DNA of 64,000 nt from Pseudomonadota bacterium (GTDB lineage Bacteria > Pseudomonadota > Gammaproteobacteria > Steroidobacterales > Steroidobacteraceae): positions 3,061,001-3,125,000 of the forward strand of contig JBBCGI010000001.1 in assembly GCA_037200975.1 (NCBI GenBank), given 5' to 3'. Numbering within the stretch: the first letter of the stretch is position 1; the number at the start of each line of letters is the position of its first letter. Below the pieces are notes generated by a model. The model made no database searches and had not been told where the DNA came from. It worked only from the letters and a program-made list of their open reading frames with translations. The translations under genes and the position numbers were made by a program. Shown one piece after another: positions 51,419 to 61,269 of the stretch.

Positions 51419-52126
51419 TCAGGGCTGCAGGCGCGTCGCCGCCCACGGGCCCGCGCGAAACCCCGCTCCCGCGGTAGTTAGTGAGCGCGTCCAGCGCGCG
51501 CGTTCGTGGATACGCGCCGCGCCTTCGATCCACAGCTCCACGGCGTCGGCCCACACGTAGTAGCCGCCCCAGAAGGGCGGGCGTGGAATCTTCGCCTGCT
51601 GGGGCTGGTTGATGTTATCGAGCGTGGGATGCGGCGCGCCGAAGCGGTCGGCGGCGGCGCCCACCGCCGCGTTCAGTTGGTCGCGCGAACGCAGCGGCTG
51701 ACTTTGGGCGCTCGCCCACGCGCCGAGGCGCCGCTGCCAGTTGCGCGATTCGAAGTAGGCGTCGCTTTCGGCGGCCGGGGCCTTGACGACGATCCCTTCG
51801 AAACGCACCTGCCGGTGGGCGTGGTCCCAGTGCATGACCAGCGCCGCGCGCGGGTTTTGCTCGAGCTCGCGGCCCTTGCGGGAGTCATAATTCGTGACGA
51901 AGGACACGCGACCCTGCTCGATGTCGAAGTCCTTGCAGAGCACCACGCGCGCCGAGGGACACCCCGCGGCGGAAGCCGTGGCCAGCACCATGGCGTCGGG
52001 ATTCGGCTGCTGGCGGGCTGCCAGCGCGGTTGCAAGCCAGGCGCTCGCCAGCGCCATCGGCTCGGTGGGCAGCGGATCGGGAAGAAGGTCGTTGTACAGC
52101 TCCATGGCCGATATGGTATCCGCCAA
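51419..52126 (-). CDS. pdxH: Pyridoxamine 5'-phosphate oxidase
   Basis: A 235-residue FMN enzyme making pyridoxal phosphate. Marks are RVVLCKDFDIEQGRVSFVTNY (FMN binding), SRKGRELEQNPRAALVMHW and RPPFWGGYYV near the end. The usual C-terminal RLAP is replaced by a longer, weaker end (AATRLQP). ATG 52126 is used; 52105 is possible. It is ten bases upstream of the metalloprotease-like gene. Confidence 0.94.
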   Translation of the reverse strand: MADTISAMELYNDLLPDPLPTEPMALASAWLATALAARQQPNPDAMVLATASAAGCPSARVVLCKDFDIEQGRVSFVTNYDSRKGRELEQNPRAALVMHWDHAHRQVRFEGIVVKAPAAESDAYFESRNWQRRLGAWASAQSQPLRSRDQLNAAVGAAADRFGAPHPTLDNINQPQQAKIPRPPFWGGYYVWADAVELWIEGAARIHERARWTRSLTTAGAGFRAGPWAATRLQP

Positions 52127-52196
52127 CGCCCGAACCTTGCAGACCTGCTTCGCAGTCGATAAAAGCTAGTGCGGACCAAGCATTACAAGGTGAATC

Positions 52197-53309
52197 ATGA
52201 CCTCGCTCGAAGACCTGCGCCGCAGGATCAACGAACTCGACCGGCAGATACTGGAACTGGTCGGGAAACGCCAGGAGACCAGCCGGGAAGTGGCGCGCGC
52301 CAAACGCGCCACCGGCTACGCCACGCGCGACTACAACCGCGAGCGCGACGTGTTGCTGGCGGCGCGCGAGGCGGGCAAACAATACGGCGTGTCGCCGCAG
52401 GTCGCCGAGAGCATCCTCAAGCTGCTGATCCGCTCCTCTCTAACTACCCAGGAGCAGGCGAGTGTGGCGGCGAACAGCGCGGGCAGCGGCCGCACGGCGC
52501 TGGTGATCGGCGGCGCCGGCAAGATGGGGCGCTGGTTCGCCGAATTCATGGCGTCGCAGGGGTTCGCGGTGGAGATCGCCGACCCGGCCGGCGCGCCACC
52601 CGGCTTCGCGCATGTGCCGGACTGGCGCAGCTCCGCGCTGGCCCACGATTTCATCGTGATCGCGACGCCGCTCGGCGCCACCGACAAGATCCTGCGCGAG
52701 ATCGCGATGCGCCGTCCCAAGGGCGTGATCTTCGACGTGGGATCGCTCAAGTCGCCGCTGCGCGCCGGGCTCAATGCGCTCAAGTCGCATGGCTGCCGCG
52801 TGACGTCCGTGCATCCGATGTTCGGTCCGAGCACGGAGCTGTTGTCGGGCCGGCACGTCATCTTCGTCGAGGCGGGTTCGCCCGAGGCCACGCAGGCGGC
52901 GCGCGACCTGTTCGCCTCGACCATGGTCGAGCAGGTGGTGATGTCGCTCGAGGAGCACGATCGGCTCATCGCCTACGTGCTGGGCCTGTCGCATGCGTTG
53001 AACATCGCGTTCTTCACGGCACTGGCCGAGAGCGGCGAGGCGGCACCGCGCCTCGCCAAACTGTCTTCGACCACGTTCGACTCCCAACTCGACGTGGCCT
53101 CGCTGGTCGCGCAGGAGAGCCCGGAGTTGTATTTCGAAATCCAGAGCCTGAACGACTACGGCGCGGAATCGCTGGAAGCGCTGTCGCAGGCGGTGGAAAA
53201 GCTGCGCACCGCGGTGCTTTCGCAGGACTTCGAAGCGTTCGCCACGCTCATGCGGCGCGGGCGGGAATATCTCGAAGACCGCCGTCAGGTCACCGAGCGT
53301 CGCGCCTGA
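52197..53309 (+). CDS. tyrA: Bifunctional chorismate mutase / prephenate dehydrogenase
   Basis: A 370-residue T-protein for tyrosine synthesis. The N-terminal chorismate mutase (about 1-90) has [19 protein letters not shown]; the dehydrogenase has the Rossmann motif [15 protein letters not shown], followed by [11 protein letters not shown] and [12 protein letters not shown]. The fusion is like E. coli TyrA. The diguanylate cyclase gene starts five bases after. Confidence 0.95.
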   Translation: MTSLEDLRRRINELDRQILELVGKRQETSREVARAKRATGYATRDYNRERDVLLAAREAGKQYGVSPQVAESILKLLIRSSLTTQEQASVAANSAGSGRTALVIGGAGKMGRWFAEFMASQGFAVEIADPAGAPPGFAHVPDWRSSALAHDFIVIATPLGATDKILREIAMRRPKGVIFDVGSLKSPLRAGLNALKSHGCRVTSVHPMFGPSTELLSGRHVIFVEAGSPEATQAARDLFASTMVEQVVMSLEEHDRLIAYVLGLSHALNIAFFTALAESGEAAPRLAKLSSTTFDSQLDVASLVAQESPELYFEIQSLNDYGAESLEALSQAVEKLRTAVLSQDFEAFATLMRRGREYLEDRRQVTERRA

Positions 53310-53314
53310 CGACC

Positions 53315-54424
53315 ATGAAGGAGCGCGACCCGTACGCGGGCACCGAACAGGAACTGCGCGAGCGGCTGCGGGCGCTCACGGACGAAGTCCAGCGCAACGA
53401 GCTGCTGCTGCGCAAGACGCAGGCGCGCGAGGTCGAGCTGTTGCGCGCGCATTCGCTGGGCGAGTTGTTCGATCGCATCGTCACGGGTCTGCGCGACGCC
53501 TATGCTCTCGACGTCGTGACGCTGTCGCTTTTCGATCCGCAACACGAGCTGCGCCACCTGTCGAACAACGAGAATCTGCCGATCGCGGTCATCGAGGAGA
53601 CACGCTTCATCGATTCGGTGTCGCCGCTGGCGCCGAAGCTCGCGAACTTCGATCGTCCCTGGCTGGGCCCGTACACCGCCGCGGATCACGAACTGCTGAT
53701 ATCCACGACCATGACCCGCGGCAGCGTCGCGCTGATACCGCTGCCGCGCGACAACCGCGCCATCGGTGTCATCGCGTTCGGCAGCCGCGACGCGAAGCGT
53801 TTCACCGGCGATCTCGCGGCGGATTTTCTCGCGCACCTGGGCGTGGTGGTGGCCATCAGCCTCGAGAACGCGGTGAACCGCGCGCGCCTGGTGCGCAGCG
53901 GAGTCACGGATTTCCTGACCGGCTGGCACAACCGCCGCTACTTCCACAACCGGCTGCGCGAGGAACTGGCGCGCGCCGAACGCAACGGCAAATCGCTCGC
54001 CTGCCTCATGATCGACATCGATCATTTCAAGGAGATCAACGATCGCTTCGGGCATCTGGCGGGTGACGAGGCGCTCAAGGAGGTCGCGCGCCGCGCGGAA
54101 GCCGAGATTCGCGCCGGCGATACCGGCGCCCGTTTCGGTGGCGACGAGTTCGCGATCCTGCTCGGCGGCGCGGAGCTGCCGGCGGCCGTGAAACTCGCGG
54201 AGCGAATTCACCACGTGGTCGGATCCACGCCGATCCGCGTGCACGGCGGCGCGCACGTGACGGTGACCTTGTCCATCGGCGTCGCCACCGCGCGTCCGCA
54301 ACCGCGCTCGCACGACTACAAGGCGCTGGCCGAGCGCCTGATCGCGGAGGCCGATGGTGCGCTGTATCGCGCCAAGAGCGCCGGACGGAATCGCGTCGAG
54401 GTCTCGACGCACGTCATCGGCTGA
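53315..54424 (+). CDS. Diguanylate cyclase with GAF-like domain
   Basis: A 369-residue cytosolic protein: a coiled start, a DUF484/GAF-like sensor (about 50-185) and a GGDEF domain (about 200-365). The active site is RFGGDEFAILL, intact, with the inhibitory RxxD (RAGD) five residues before, so product inhibition is likely. DIDHFKEINDRFGHLAGD is the metal and substrate loop. It should make cyclic di-GMP. Confidence 0.93.
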   Translation: MKERDPYAGTEQELRERLRALTDEVQRNELLLRKTQAREVELLRAHSLGELFDRIVTGLRDAYALDVVTLSLFDPQHELRHLSNNENLPIAVIEETRFIDSVSPLAPKLANFDRPWLGPYTAADHELLISTTMTRGSVALIPLPRDNRAIGVIAFGSRDAKRFTGDLAADFLAHLGVVVAISLENAVNRARLVRSGVTDFLTGWHNRRYFHNRLREELARAERNGKSLACLMIDIDHFKEINDRFGHLAGDEALKEVARRAEAEIRAGDTGARFGGDEFAILLGGAELPAAVKLAERIHHVVGSTPIRVHGGAHVTVTLSIGVATARPQPRSHDYKALAERLIAEADGALYRAKSAGRNRVEVSTHVIG

Positions 54425-54425
54425 G

Positions 54426-55409
54426 CTAGAGCCGCGGCCCTTCGAGCCGCCGCAGCAGCACCAGGAACACCGGCACGCCTAACAAAGCCATGATCGCGCC
54501 GACCGGCAATTGCCGCGGCGCCGCCGCCGTGCGGGCCACGAGATCCGCCGCGGCTAACAAGGTGCCGCCGGCGAGCGCGGCGGCCGGAACCACCACGCGA
54601 TGCAGCGCGGTCCCGAACGCGAGCCGCACCAGGTGCGGAATGACCATCCCCACGAAACCGATCGTGCCGCCCTGGATGACCGCGCCGGCGGTCAGCAACC
54701 CGGCCAGCGCGACGATCACCACGCGCCAGCGGGGCAGGTCGAGGCCCAGGCTCTGCGCGCTGGTGTCACCCGTGGCGAGCACGTCGAGCGGGCGCGCGAC
54801 CAGCATCACGGCGCCAGTGGCTAACAAGGCCGCGGCGGCCATGGTCCAGGGGCGGGCAGCCCAGCCGAGATCGCCCGCCAGCCAGAACATCATGCCGCGC
54901 AACTGGCCGTTGTCGGCCAGTACCAGCACCAGCGTCACCAATGCGCCGCAGGCGCTGGCGACCACGACGCCGGTCAACAACACACGGACCGTGGCGCCGC
55001 CGCGGGCCAGCGCCAGCACCAGGAACGTAGTCAGCATCGCGCCGGCGGCCGCCGAGCTCTGCACGATCCACAACGATCCACCCACCAGCATCGCGAGCAG
55101 CGCGCCGAGCGCGGATCCACCGGAGACGCCCAGCACGTAGGAATCGGCGAGCGGATTGCGGAACAACGCCTGCAGCAGCACGCCGGCGACCGCGAGCAAC
55201 GCGCCGATGCCGAAGGCGGACAACAGCCGCGGTGCGCGCAGTTCCATGACCACAGTCCTTGCGGGCTCGGCCATGTCGCCGAGCAACGCCGCTACACCCG
55301 CCCGCACGCCGATTCCCGTGGAGCCGGTGACGAGTGCTAGACAGGCGATACCCGCGGCCAATACAAGCAACAAGACAAATCGCATGCTGGCTGAAGGGCT
55401 CGAGGTCAC
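54426..55409 (-). CDS. FecCD-family permease, BtuC-like
   Basis: A 327-residue inner-membrane permease with about nine or ten helices. Typical segments are RAPRLLSAFGIGALLAVAGVLLQ, NPLADSYVLGVSGGSALGAL, GFVGMVIPHLVRL and RQLPVGAIMALLGVPVFL. Together with the ATPase at 49872 and BtuB it completes most of a cobalamin importer (inference). It is divergent from rppH. Confidence 0.9.
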   Translation of the reverse strand: MTSSPSASMRFVLLLVLAAGIACLALVTGSTGIGVRAGVAALLGDMAEPARTVVMELRAPRLLSAFGIGALLAVAGVLLQALFRNPLADSYVLGVSGGSALGALLAMLVGGSLWIVQSSAAAGAMLTTFLVLALARGGATVRVLLTGVVVASACGALVTLVLVLADNGQLRGMMFWLAGDLGWAARPWTMAAAALLATGAVMLVARPLDVLATGDTSAQSLGLDLPRWRVVIVALAGLLTAGAVIQGGTIGFVGMVIPHLVRLAFGTALHRVVVPAAALAGGTLLAAADLVARTAAAPRQLPVGAIMALLGVPVFLVLLRRLEGPRL

Positions 55410-55478
55410 GGCGCATTGTCCGATAAAACCGCGAGCGCTGCCTTGTTCGGCCGCGTGTCACCCGGTAAAACGGTCCTC

Positions 55479-56027
55479 ATGAGCGACTGGATCGACTCGG
55501 AGGGTTTTCGCGCCAATGTCGGCATCCTGTTGATGCGCGACAACGGCGAGGTATTCCTCGGACGACGCACGGGCGGTCGTGGCTGGCAGTTTCCGCAGGG
55601 CGGCGTTCGCCAGGGCGAACCGATCGAACAGGCGTTGTTCCGCGAGTTGCAGGAAGAGATTGGCCTCACGCGCGAACACGTGTCGCTGGCCGGATCGACG
55701 GCCGACTGGATCCACTACCGGCTGCCGAAGCGCTACGTGCGCCGCGGGCGGGGACCCACCTGCATCGGACAGAAGCAACGCTGGTTCCTGTTGCGGTTGG
55801 CCGTCGCGGAAAGCGCGCTCAATTTCAGCTTCAATCACACCGCCGAGCCGGAATTCGACGGCTGGCGCTGGTCAAACTACTGGGAGCCGGTGCGCGAAGT
55901 GATCTACTTCAAGCGGCCGGTGTACGTGCGCATGTTGACCGAGCTCGCCGCGATCGCGTTTCCCGATGGCGCGCCGCCGTTGCCCGATTGGTGGCAAACC
56001 GAAATCTCCGCCGCCGCGGAAAGCTGA
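55479..56027 (+). CDS. rppH: RNA pyrophosphohydrolase RppH
   Basis: A 182-residue Nudix hydrolase that removes pyrophosphate from mRNA 5' ends. WIDSEGFRANVGI at the start and the Nudix box GGVRQGEPIEQALFRELQEE are clear, with WIHYRLPKRYVRR following. The longer frame (from 55416) is not supported by homology. Confidence 0.95.
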   Translation: MSDWIDSEGFRANVGILLMRDNGEVFLGRRTGGRGWQFPQGGVRQGEPIEQALFRELQEEIGLTREHVSLAGSTADWIHYRLPKRYVRRGRGPTCIGQKQRWFLLRLAVAESALNFSFNHTAEPEFDGWRWSNYWEPVREVIYFKRPVYVRMLTELAAIAFPDGAPPLPDWWQTEISAAAES

Positions 56028-56033
56028 CGCGAA

Positions 56034-56759
56034 ATGCCGGGGCTGCCGCCGAAACTCGTCGTCACCACGTACGCGCCCATGCGTCGCTGGGTGACGATCG
56101 TCGTGCTGCTGCTGATCGTCGCGGCCGGCGTGTACGGCATGTTCGAATTCGGCCGCTTCAGCGCCGGTTATGACACCGTCGCGGCGCTCAAGCAGCGCGC
56201 CGCGCTGCGCGGTGAAATCGAAGCCGCGGAAGCGACCATTTCCGAGCTGCGCGCCAAGGTGGCGCAGCTCGAATCCTCGACCGTGGGGCAGACCCGGGAG
56301 CGTGAGGAGGTGCAACGCACGATCGGCGATTTGCAGGCCCAGGTCGCCCGCGCCAATCAGGAATTGGCCTTTTTCCGGGGGATCGTCACGCAAAATGCGA
56401 ACTCCGCCGAGGTAAAAATCCAGCAGGCGCGTATGGTGGCCACGGCCACGGCAAACAAGTTTCGAATCCGCGTCACCCTGGTCCAGCCCATGAAGCCGGA
56501 CGCGGTGGTGAGCGGCGTCGTCGTTTTGTCGGTCGATGGCGAGGTCGATGGCAAGCCCGGGCGTGCGGATTTCGCGACACTCTCGGGCGGCAAGCGGCGT
56601 GAGATACCCTTCACCTTTCGATATCTCGAGAACATCGAAGAGGAAATCACCATGCCCCCAGGCATGAAGCCCGAACAACTGCTGGTCGAGGTCCGCTCCA
56701 ACCGGCGCGGTTCCGCGCCCGTGCAGCAGTCCTACGTCTGGAGTGTCGATCCGCAGTAA
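56034..56759 (+). CDS. DUF6776-type membrane protein
   Basis: A 241-residue protein with one helix (about 20-40), a coiled coil (about 50-120, EIEAAEATISELRAKVAQL) and a beta-rich periplasmic domain. It fits the DUF6776 family, which sits next to bactofilin in related genomes. A structural role at the cell envelope is possible. It is six bases after rppH. Confidence 0.74.
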   Translation: MPGLPPKLVVTTYAPMRRWVTIVVLLLIVAAGVYGMFEFGRFSAGYDTVAALKQRAALRGEIEAAEATISELRAKVAQLESSTVGQTREREEVQRTIGDLQAQVARANQELAFFRGIVTQNANSAEVKIQQARMVATATANKFRIRVTLVQPMKPDAVVSGVVVLSVDGEVDGKPGRADFATLSGGKRREIPFTFRYLENIEEEITMPPGMKPEQLLVEVRSNRRGSAPVQQSYVWSVDPQ

Positions 56760-56775
56760 GCGGGAGTTCAGCAAC

Positions 56776-57207
56776 ATGTTCGGACGACGCAAGCAGACCT
56801 CCACCCGCATCGATACGCTTCTCGGCAAGGCCGCGATCCTCAATGGCGACCTGGAATTTTCCGGTGGCCTGCACCTCGATGGCCGCGTGAACGGCAACGT
56901 GCGCAGCTCCGCGGAAGACGGTGGTGCCTTGTCGGTGAGCGAGAGCGGCTGCATCGAAGGCAACGTCCAGGTCACGAATATCGTGATGAACGGCACCGTC
57001 AACGGCGACATGCATGCCGGCGAAAGGCTGGTGCTCGGCGGCTCGGCGCGCGTCAACGGCAACGTCCACTATGGCGTGATTGAAATGGCGCCCGGCGCCG
57101 TCATAACGGGAAAGCTGATCCCCCTGAGTAACGGAAAAGCGCCCGCGGCCGCGGAAACTCCGGCCGAGACGGCCGACGCGGTTGCGGCGGCAAAATCCGG
57201 CGCGTAG
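56776..57207 (+). CDS. Bactofilin
   Basis: A 143-residue cytoskeletal bactofilin. The core repeats follow a beta-helix pattern: [53 protein letters not shown] short basic start ([16 protein letters not shown]) and a disordered alanine-rich tail flank it. It polymerises without nucleotide and often organises cell-wall enzymes (established). Confidence 0.92.
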   Translation: MFGRRKQTSTRIDTLLGKAAILNGDLEFSGGLHLDGRVNGNVRSSAEDGGALSVSESGCIEGNVQVTNIVMNGTVNGDMHAGERLVLGGSARVNGNVHYGVIEMAPGAVITGKLIPLSNGKAPAAAETPAETADAVAAAKSGA

Positions 57208-57217
57208 TGTGCAACCC

Positions 57218-57556
57218 ATGATCGATACCGAAACCCTGACATTTACCGATGCCGCCGCCCGCAAGGTCGGCGACCTGATCCGCGGCGAAGGCAATCCGAA
57301 TCTCAAACTGCGCGTGTTCGTGCAGGGCGGCGGATGCTCCGGCATGCAATACGGCTTCGAATTCGACGAGTCGGAACAGGATGGCGACACCTGCGTCGAG
57401 AACCTCGGCGTCAAACTGCTGATCGACCCGATGAGCGTGCAATACCTCACCGGCGCGGAAATCGACTACCGCGAAGGCCTCGACGGCGCGCAGTTCGTGA
57501 TCCGCAATCCGAACGCGCAGACCACCTGCGGTTGCGGCTCCTCGTTCTCCGCCTGA
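57218..57556 (+). CDS. erpA: Iron-sulfur cluster insertion protein ErpA
   Basis: A 112-residue A-type carrier. The three conserved cysteines are in [11 protein letters not shown] and TTCGCGSSF. It delivers clusters to apoproteins of the respiratory and isoprenoid pathways. ATG 57218 fits the family; an upstream frame adds 12 poor residues. Confidence 0.95.
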   Translation: MIDTETLTFTDAAARKVGDLIRGEGNPNLKLRVFVQGGGCSGMQYGFEFDESEQDGDTCVENLGVKLLIDPMSVQYLTGAEIDYREGLDGAQFVIRNPNAQTTCGCGSSFSA

Positions 57557-57571
57557 TCCACGCTTCCTGAC

Positions 57572-59089
57572 GTGGCGCGACGCGCTCCGAAGTCCGTACC
57601 GGACGTATTGGCGGCGGTCGATCTCGGTTCCAACAGTTTTCACATGGTGGTCGCGCGTTATACGCACGGCCAGCTCGTCATCCTCGATCGGCTGCGTGAA
57701 ATGGTGCGGCTCGGCGCCGGCATCGAAGCCGATGGGCGGCTGAACAAGGATGTCGCCGCGCGCGCCTTGGCCTGTCTCGAAAGATTCGGCCAGCGGTTGC
57801 GTGACATGCGCCCCGACAGCGTACGCGTCGTCGGCACGAATGCCCTGCGGCGCGCGCGCCGCAAGGAGGCGTTCGTCGAACGCGCGCGCGAGGCCATCGG
57901 CCATCCCATCGAAATTGTTTCCGGCATCGAGGAAGCGCGCCTCATCTATTCGGGTGTTGCGCACTCCATGCCCGCAGGACCCGGTCGTCGCCTCGTCTGC
58001 GACATCGGCGGCGGCAGCACCGAGATCATCATCGGCGAAGGCCTCCAGCCGCTCGAACTGGAAAGCCTCCAGACCGGCTGCGTGCGTGTCAGCGAAGAAT
58101 ATTTCGCCGACGGCCGGCTGAGTCAGAAGCGCATGCAGCGTGCACGGGTCGCGGCACGCCAGGCCATCGAACCCTACCAGGCCGCGTTTCGCCGCCGCGG
58201 TTTCGACGAGGCCGTGGGTAGTTCGGGCACGGTGCGCGCCATCGGCGACAGCATTCGCGAGCTCGATCCGAACGCCGTGGACATCGGCGCCGACGGGCTG
58301 GAGCGCATCATCCATGAGCTCGGCCGGCTCGAGCACATCCGCGATCTGAAGCTCAATTCGGTCACCGACGATCGCAAGTTGTCGTTCGCCGGCGGCGTGG
58401 CGATTCTCGCAGAGGTGTTCGAACAGCTGGGCATCGAATCGATGCGGGTGGCGGACGGCGCCATGCGCGAAGGGCTGCTGTACGACCTGCTCGGCCGCTA
58501 CACCGACGAGGACGCGCGCGAACGCACCGTGCGCAGCATGCAGGAGCGTTACCACGTCGATCTTGCACAGGCGGAGCGGGTCGAGAACACCACGATCAAC
58601 TTCCTCGAGCAGGTCGAGGAGGCGTGGCCGCTGGCGGATCCGGAGATCGAGCTCATCCTGCGTTGGGCGGCACGGCTGCATGAAATCGGCCTCGACGTGG
58701 CGCACAGCGGCTACCACCGCCACGGAGCCTATCTACTTGCCAACGCCGACATGGCGGGTTTCCCGCGCGAGGAACAGAAGCTGCTCGCGATCATGGTCGG
58801 CAGCCATCGACGCAAGCCGGCGATCGAGGAGGCGGGTGAACTGGCCGCGCCGTGGGACAAACGCGCGCCACCGATGACCTTGTTGCTGCGCATCGCAGTC
58901 CTGCTGAATCGCGGCCGCAGCACCGTGCCGCTGCCGCCGATCAAACTCGCCGCCCGCGCCGATTCTCTCGAGCTGCGTTTTCCGCCCGAATGGCTCGACG
59001 ATCACCCGCTGACGGTTGCCGACCTGCAGGCGGAAATCGAGAACCTCAAGGACGTCGGGTTTCGGCTGCGCGTCTTCACGGCCCGGTGA
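57572..59089 (+). CDS. ppx: Exopolyphosphatase / GppA-family phosphatase
   Basis: A 505-residue Ppx/GppA enzyme that degrades polyphosphate or pppGpp. Sugar-kinase-like motifs are AAVDLGSNSFHMVVAR, VVGTNALRRARR, VSGIEEARLIY and VCDIGGGSTEII. A C-terminal HD-like region holds GLDVAHSGYHRHGAYL. A GTG start fits. It is convergent with ppk, 25 bases apart. Confidence 0.94.
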   Translation: MARRAPKSVPDVLAAVDLGSNSFHMVVARYTHGQLVILDRLREMVRLGAGIEADGRLNKDVAARALACLERFGQRLRDMRPDSVRVVGTNALRRARRKEAFVERAREAIGHPIEIVSGIEEARLIYSGVAHSMPAGPGRRLVCDIGGGSTEIIIGEGLQPLELESLQTGCVRVSEEYFADGRLSQKRMQRARVAARQAIEPYQAAFRRRGFDEAVGSSGTVRAIGDSIRELDPNAVDIGADGLERIIHELGRLEHIRDLKLNSVTDDRKLSFAGGVAILAEVFEQLGIESMRVADGAMREGLLYDLLGRYTDEDARERTVRSMQERYHVDLAQAERVENTTINFLEQVEEAWPLADPEIELILRWAARLHEIGLDVAHSGYHRHGAYLLANADMAGFPREEQKLLAIMVGSHRRKPAIEEAGELAAPWDKRAPPMTLLLRIAVLLNRGRSTVPLPPIKLAARADSLELRFPPEWLDDHPLTVADLQAEIENLKDVGFRLRVFTAR

Positions 59090-59114
59090 TGCGGGCGGTC
59101 GCGGGAGCCGGGTT

Positions 59115-61199
59115 CTAGGGAGCGATGGCCGGTGCGCCGCCCGCGGCATAACGGGCGAGCAGATCGCCCTGCGCATCGCGCACCGGGTCGTTGCCGCGTT
59201 CGCAACGCGAATAGCTGCCGTCCCGTTCGAGTTTCCACGCCTGCATGTTGTCGGAAAGATAGGAGTTGAGATCGCGCAGGATGCGATCGCGATGGGTCTG
59301 CTCACGCACCGGAAAGGCGATTTCCACGCGCCGGAAGAAGTTGCGTTCCATCCAGTCGGCGCTGGCGAGATACAACTCGCTCGCGCCGCCGTTGCCGAAG
59401 AAAAACACGCGCGAGTGCTCGAGGAACCGGCCGACGATCGAGCGCACGCGGATGTTGTCGGAGACGCCGGGAATTCCCGGCCGCAAGGCGCACAAACCGC
59501 GCACGATCAGGTCCACCTGCACGCCCGCGAGCGAGGCGCGATACAGCTCGAGGATGATCTGCGGCTCCACCAGCGAATTCATCTTGGCGATGATGCGCGC
59601 CGGTTTGCCGGCCGCGGCGAGCTGCGTCTCGCGCTGGATCTTTTCGACCATGGCCTCATGCAGGCCGAACGGCGACTGGATCAGCTTGGTCAGCCGCGGC
59701 GTCTGCGTGAGGCTGGTGAGCTGCAGGAACAATTCGTGTACGTCCTGCCCGATCTCGGGGTCGCAGGTGAACAGACTGTAGTCCGTATATCCGCGCGCGG
59801 TGCGCGGGTGGTAGTTGCCCGTGCCGAGATGACAGTAACGACGCAGCCCCTCGGCCTCGCGCCGCACCACCATCGACATCTTCGCGTGTGTCTTGAAGCC
59901 CACCACGCCGTACATGACGTGCGCGCCGGCTTCCTGCAGCCGGTTGGACAGCTCGATGTTGGCCTCCTCGTCGAATCGTGCGCGCAGCTCGACGATGACG
60001 GTCACGTCCTTGCCCGACTGCGCGGCCGCGACCAGCGCATCGACGATCGGGGATTCGTTGCCGGTGCGGTACAGCGTCTGCTTGATGGCGAGCACGCGCG
60101 GATCCGCCGCGGCACCCCGCAGGAAGTCGAGCACCGGTCCGAAGCTGTGAAACGGATGATGGAGCAAGACGTCCTTCTGACGGATCACGGCTAACAAGTC
60201 GGTCGAACCGGCGACCCGCCGCGGCAAACCGGGCGTGAATATCGGGTATTTGAGATCCGGCCGCTGCACGAGATCGTAGATCGCTTCGAGCCGGTTGAGA
60301 TTTACCGGCCCGGAGACTTCGTAGAAATCGACCGGGCCGAGTGCGAACTGCCGCATGAGGAACGAATCGAGGTCGGGTGGGCACTCGGCCGACACTTCCA
60401 GCCGCACCGCTGCGCCGTATCGCCGGTGCGCGAGCTCGCCTTCGAGCGCGCGGCGCAGGTCGTCGACTTCTTCGTCGTCGACGAACAGGTCGCTGTTGCG
60501 CGTGACGCGAAACTGATAACAGCCCAGCACTTCCATGCCCGAGAACAGTTTCGAGACGAACTGCTGCACGATTCCCGTCAGCAGTACGAATCGCCGTCGA
60601 CCGGCTTCTTCGGGCAGCGCGACCACGCGCGGCAGCGAACGGGGCGCCTGCACGATGGCGAGACCGGTGTCGCGACCGAATGCATCCTTGCCCGCGAGTC
60701 GCACGATGAAGTTGAGGCTCTTGTTCTGGATGCGCGGAAACGGCCGCGCCGGATCGAGACCGAGCGGCGACAACACCGGCTCCACTTCGCGCTCGAAATA
60801 TTGTTCGAGCCAGGACGAAGTGGCGCTGTCCCACGTGGCGCGTGCGACCAGCTCGATGCCCTGGTTGCGTAATGCCGGCAGCAGGACGTCGTTGAGGCAG
60901 TCGTACTGCGAATTCACCAGGCCGCAGGTACGGTCGTGGATCGCCTGCAGTTGTTCGGTGATGACGAGTCCGTCGGGCCCCGGCTGATCGGAGCCGAGCT
61001 CGATTCGCTGCTTGAGACCGGCAACCCGGATCTCGAAGAACTCGTCGAGATTGTTGGACGAGATGCAAAGAAACTTGAGTCGCTCGAGCAACGGCACTCT
61101 TGCATCGAGCGCCTGCGCGAGCACGCGCTCGTTGAATTCGAGCAGCGACAACTCGCGATTGATGTAGTGCTCGGCGGAGCGGAGGTCGGGCTGATCCAT
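59115..61199 (-). CDS. ppk: Polyphosphate kinase
   Basis: A 694-residue PPK1 that makes polyphosphate from ATP. Marks are INRELSLLEFNERVLAQA, FISSNNLDEFFEIRVAGL-type N-terminal region (CISSNNLDEFF), HPFHSFGPV, KQTLYRTGNESPIV and the phospho-histidine region FKTHAKMSMVVRRE. ATG 61199 is chosen. Beside ppx it forms the polyphosphate cycle. Confidence 0.97.
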   Translation of the reverse strand: MDQPDLRSAEHYINRELSLLEFNERVLAQALDARVPLLERLKFLCISSNNLDEFFEIRVAGLKQRIELGSDQPGPDGLVITEQLQAIHDRTCGLVNSQYDCLNDVLLPALRNQGIELVARATWDSATSSWLEQYFEREVEPVLSPLGLDPARPFPRIQNKSLNFIVRLAGKDAFGRDTGLAIVQAPRSLPRVVALPEEAGRRRFVLLTGIVQQFVSKLFSGMEVLGCYQFRVTRNSDLFVDDEEVDDLRRALEGELAHRRYGAAVRLEVSAECPPDLDSFLMRQFALGPVDFYEVSGPVNLNRLEAIYDLVQRPDLKYPIFTPGLPRRVAGSTDLLAVIRQKDVLLHHPFHSFGPVLDFLRGAAADPRVLAIKQTLYRTGNESPIVDALVAAAQSGKDVTVIVELRARFDEEANIELSNRLQEAGAHVMYGVVGFKTHAKMSMVVRREAEGLRRYCHLGTGNYHPRTARGYTDYSLFTCDPEIGQDVHELFLQLTSLTQTPRLTKLIQSPFGLHEAMVEKIQRETQLAAAGKPARIIAKMNSLVEPQIILELYRASLAGVQVDLIVRGLCALRPGIPGVSDNIRVRSIVGRFLEHSRVFFFGNGGASELYLASADWMERNFFRRVEIAFPVREQTHRDRILRDLNSYLSDNMQAWKLERDGSYSRCERGNDPVRDAQGDLLARYAAGGAPAIAP

Positions 61200-61269
61200 G
61201 GCACGGGTCCGGAGTGCCAATATCACACCACAGACCCGCCCGGATTAATGTGACAGTTGCTTCAGGCTG

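Noticed and set aside
53285..54412. Long antisense frames opposite real genes (here opposite the diguanylate cyclase; similar ones opposite chpA, htpG and pilU)
   Set aside because: These are typical GC-rich shadow frames with arginine/alanine-rich nonsense protein, no ribosome site and no family motifs.
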